From Phycomyces nitens (taxonomy: Eukaryota; Mucoromycota; Mucoromycetes; Mucorales; Phycomycetaceae), in contig JAHRBC010000006.1 in NCBI GenBank assembly GCA_022702545.1, forward strand, positions 682,001-746,000: 64,000 nt of DNA, written 5' to 3'. Below are positions 62,460 to 64,000 of this stretch, piece after piece. The stretch's first letter is position 1. The number at the start of each line of letters is the position of its first letter. A program made the translations under genes and the position numbers. The notes beneath the pieces are model-generated. The model did not search any database. It was not told where the DNA came from and worked only from the letters and a program-made list of their open reading frames with translations.

Positions 62460-64000
62460 AAAATTATATATATCTTTTAGCATCAAAGAACTCTTTAGCA
62501 TGGTCTAGTCCCTTTTTGAATAGCTTAACATATCTTCCATAGTAAATAGCAAAAATAAAAATAACACTAATATATTTATTTAATTATTTATTTAAATCTG
62601 TATAGTACATAAAGATCTGGGGGAGATTTAGAGTTATTTATTGATATTCACTCTTTAATCATGATTGATTGATTAACCCCAATCAAATTCCTAAAATGGC
62701 TTTTAAATCCTCTTTTTGTGTTATGGTGAAAGATGGGTGTGTTCAGAGTAATTTGAAATAAGAATACATCTTTTGCTCTTATTTCTGCCTTTTATAAAGC
62801 ACATATTGCATCATGAGCTATTGAAGTCTTATATCTGAGTAATCTAATTTTCTGGGTGAAAATAATACGATATATCTTTATTGGTACCAGAGACCGAGAA
62901 AGATGATCAGGTTAAAAAAAAAAAAGAGAAATAATGAACATTCATTACCATCAATCTGCCCAAAAAAAAATAGAATCATACTCTGGAAAAATATATCATT
63001 CGGTCTGAATTTTATTCTAACCCTACCTATTAAGATGTTATGCACTCAAATTGGATTTTTTCTTTCAAATTATGCCTTTTCTTTTGTGTCAGTCGGTTTA
63101 TAATACAAAATAGCATATTGAGATTGGGAACACATAAATAAATTGGTTACAATAATTTATTCGTATATAGGATCAAATTAGCTTTTGGTACCTGAGTAGC
63201 CACTTTTAGTCATGGGAATCAATGGACTGTATTTTTTTTGTACACACTAGGTAAATTTACACTGAAAAAATTCCTCTGAAAATCATCAGTTTTACCAGCG
63301 CCCGTTAGTATCTGTAGAGCAAGACAAAAATTCTAAACAGTACTTTTTTACGCCCCAATCTTACTGGTGTCTGTAGTTTTTTTTTTTTTTTTTTTTTTGG
63401 GGGGGGGGGGGGTACAAATGAGATAGGAAAAAACGGTTTCAAAGCCACGTACTGTCTATACACGTATTCTCTTTGTGGCTGCAGAAAGTGAAGTCAAGAC
63501 GGAAAGAAATGTCTTTCCACATGCCAAAACTTATTTTCACGTTGCACTTAATTATTCAAAAATAGAGAAAAATATCTCTAGATCATATTGATCAAAAAAT
63601 ATCAAAACCCCTTATACAGCCATTTTTTGCTTTCATCTCACATGCGTCAAGATCATTTTGAATTCGTATTTAATATATTTTCCGTTAGAGAACCTTGTAG
63701 CCAGTACAATAACCTTATGGTTATGATATATGGGGTAAGCTGTAAAAAAAATGATTTTCTCATAATATATCCATCACATTGCAATACAAGAAAAGCAGTA
63801 AAGGCTTTGCAAGGTTAAACATTTTTACTGTATTTGAATTATTACTATTTCTTAATGGTCAGTATGTTCTTATATTTATCCTTGTATAAAATGGTTAGTA
63901 CATTATCTTGTAGATCATAGCCCTAATCTTAATAATCAGTGAATCACTTAATTATATCTATAAATATATTTATCAGAAGAGGTATAATACGATCAAGATG
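62460..64000. other. AT-rich right end without a supported gene
   Basis: No gene is recognised. The stretch contains a striking homopolymer junction, T22 followed by G14, at 63377-63412. Confidence 0.55.
63377..63412 (+). repeat. T22-G14 homopolymer junction
   Basis: Twenty-two T followed directly by fourteen G. Either an unusual simple-sequence tract (G-tract able to form quadruplex-like structures) or an assembly/library artefact. Confidence 0.8.

Noticed and set aside
1..64000. CRISPR arrays, bacterial operons, phage or toxin-antitoxin modules
   Set aside because: No regularly spaced repeats, and all identified genes are eukaryotic and intron-containing; short tandem tracts are ordinary microsatellites.

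Overview
This window comes from an early-diverging filamentous fungus, most likely Mucoromycota of the Mucorales type. The evidence is short (about 45-100 nt) phase-conserved spliceosomal introns, AT-rich intergenic DNA, an array of Rhizopus/Rhizomucor-type class 3 lipases, and eukaryotic housekeeping genes such as PX-PH phospholipase D, a CaMK-type kinase, a DHHC acyltransferase and a dolichyl-diphosphatase. I found no rRNA, tRNA, CRISPR array or bacterial gene organisation.

Left part (about 3.9-24.2 kb) is an ordinary gene-dense segment. It holds a bZIP factor (+), one or two unrecognised spliced gene models (+), a small disordered basic protein (+), a DHHC palmitoyltransferase (-), a secreted Cys-rich protein (+), a PX-PH-HKD phospholipase D (-), a Ca2+/calmodulin-type protein kinase (+), an acetyl-CoA hydrolase/CoA-transferase (+) and a dolichyl-diphosphatase (+). 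These belong to different pathways and share no operon-like logic. Several use very small exons (8, 11 and 16 nt) and at least two use GC-AG introns.

Right part (about 24.2-64 kb) is a gene-poor, AT-rich, repeat-rich compartment holding six paralogous secreted lipase genes at 25.6, 28.7, 33.2, 40.3, 56.1 and 60.9 kb (orientations + - - + + +). I reconstructed all six exon by exon. They have nine exons with the same intron phases and internal exon lengths 29-58-97-98-87-81-79-34. The only exceptions are 76 instead of 79 in exon 8 of lipase 4, and 98 instead of 97 in exon 4 of lipase 1, which is a +1 frameshift before the catalytic serine. Five copies have open spliced frames (355-363 aa). Copies differ in propeptide processing site and active-site surroundings, so the array looks like a birth-and-death family of secreted lipases.

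Between lipases 4 and 5 lies a nested mobile-element complex. A ~1.93 kb near-identical inverted repeat (outer ends 43146 and 55214) surrounds a ~2.3 kb spacer. The left arm carries a 5.3 kb L1-type LINE (gag-like ORF1, then APE endonuclease/RT ORF2 with two frameshifts) bounded by a 13-14 bp target-site duplication, plus a 518 bp solo-LTR-like element. The right arm preserves the empty site of both insertions, so the order of events can be read directly. A second LTR-like copy lies in the spacer. A separate ~820 bp dispersed repeat occurs twice (36.9 and 42.2 kb). No gene system of wholly new type was identified; the most unusual object is the long inverted repeat with its insertion record inside the lipase array.
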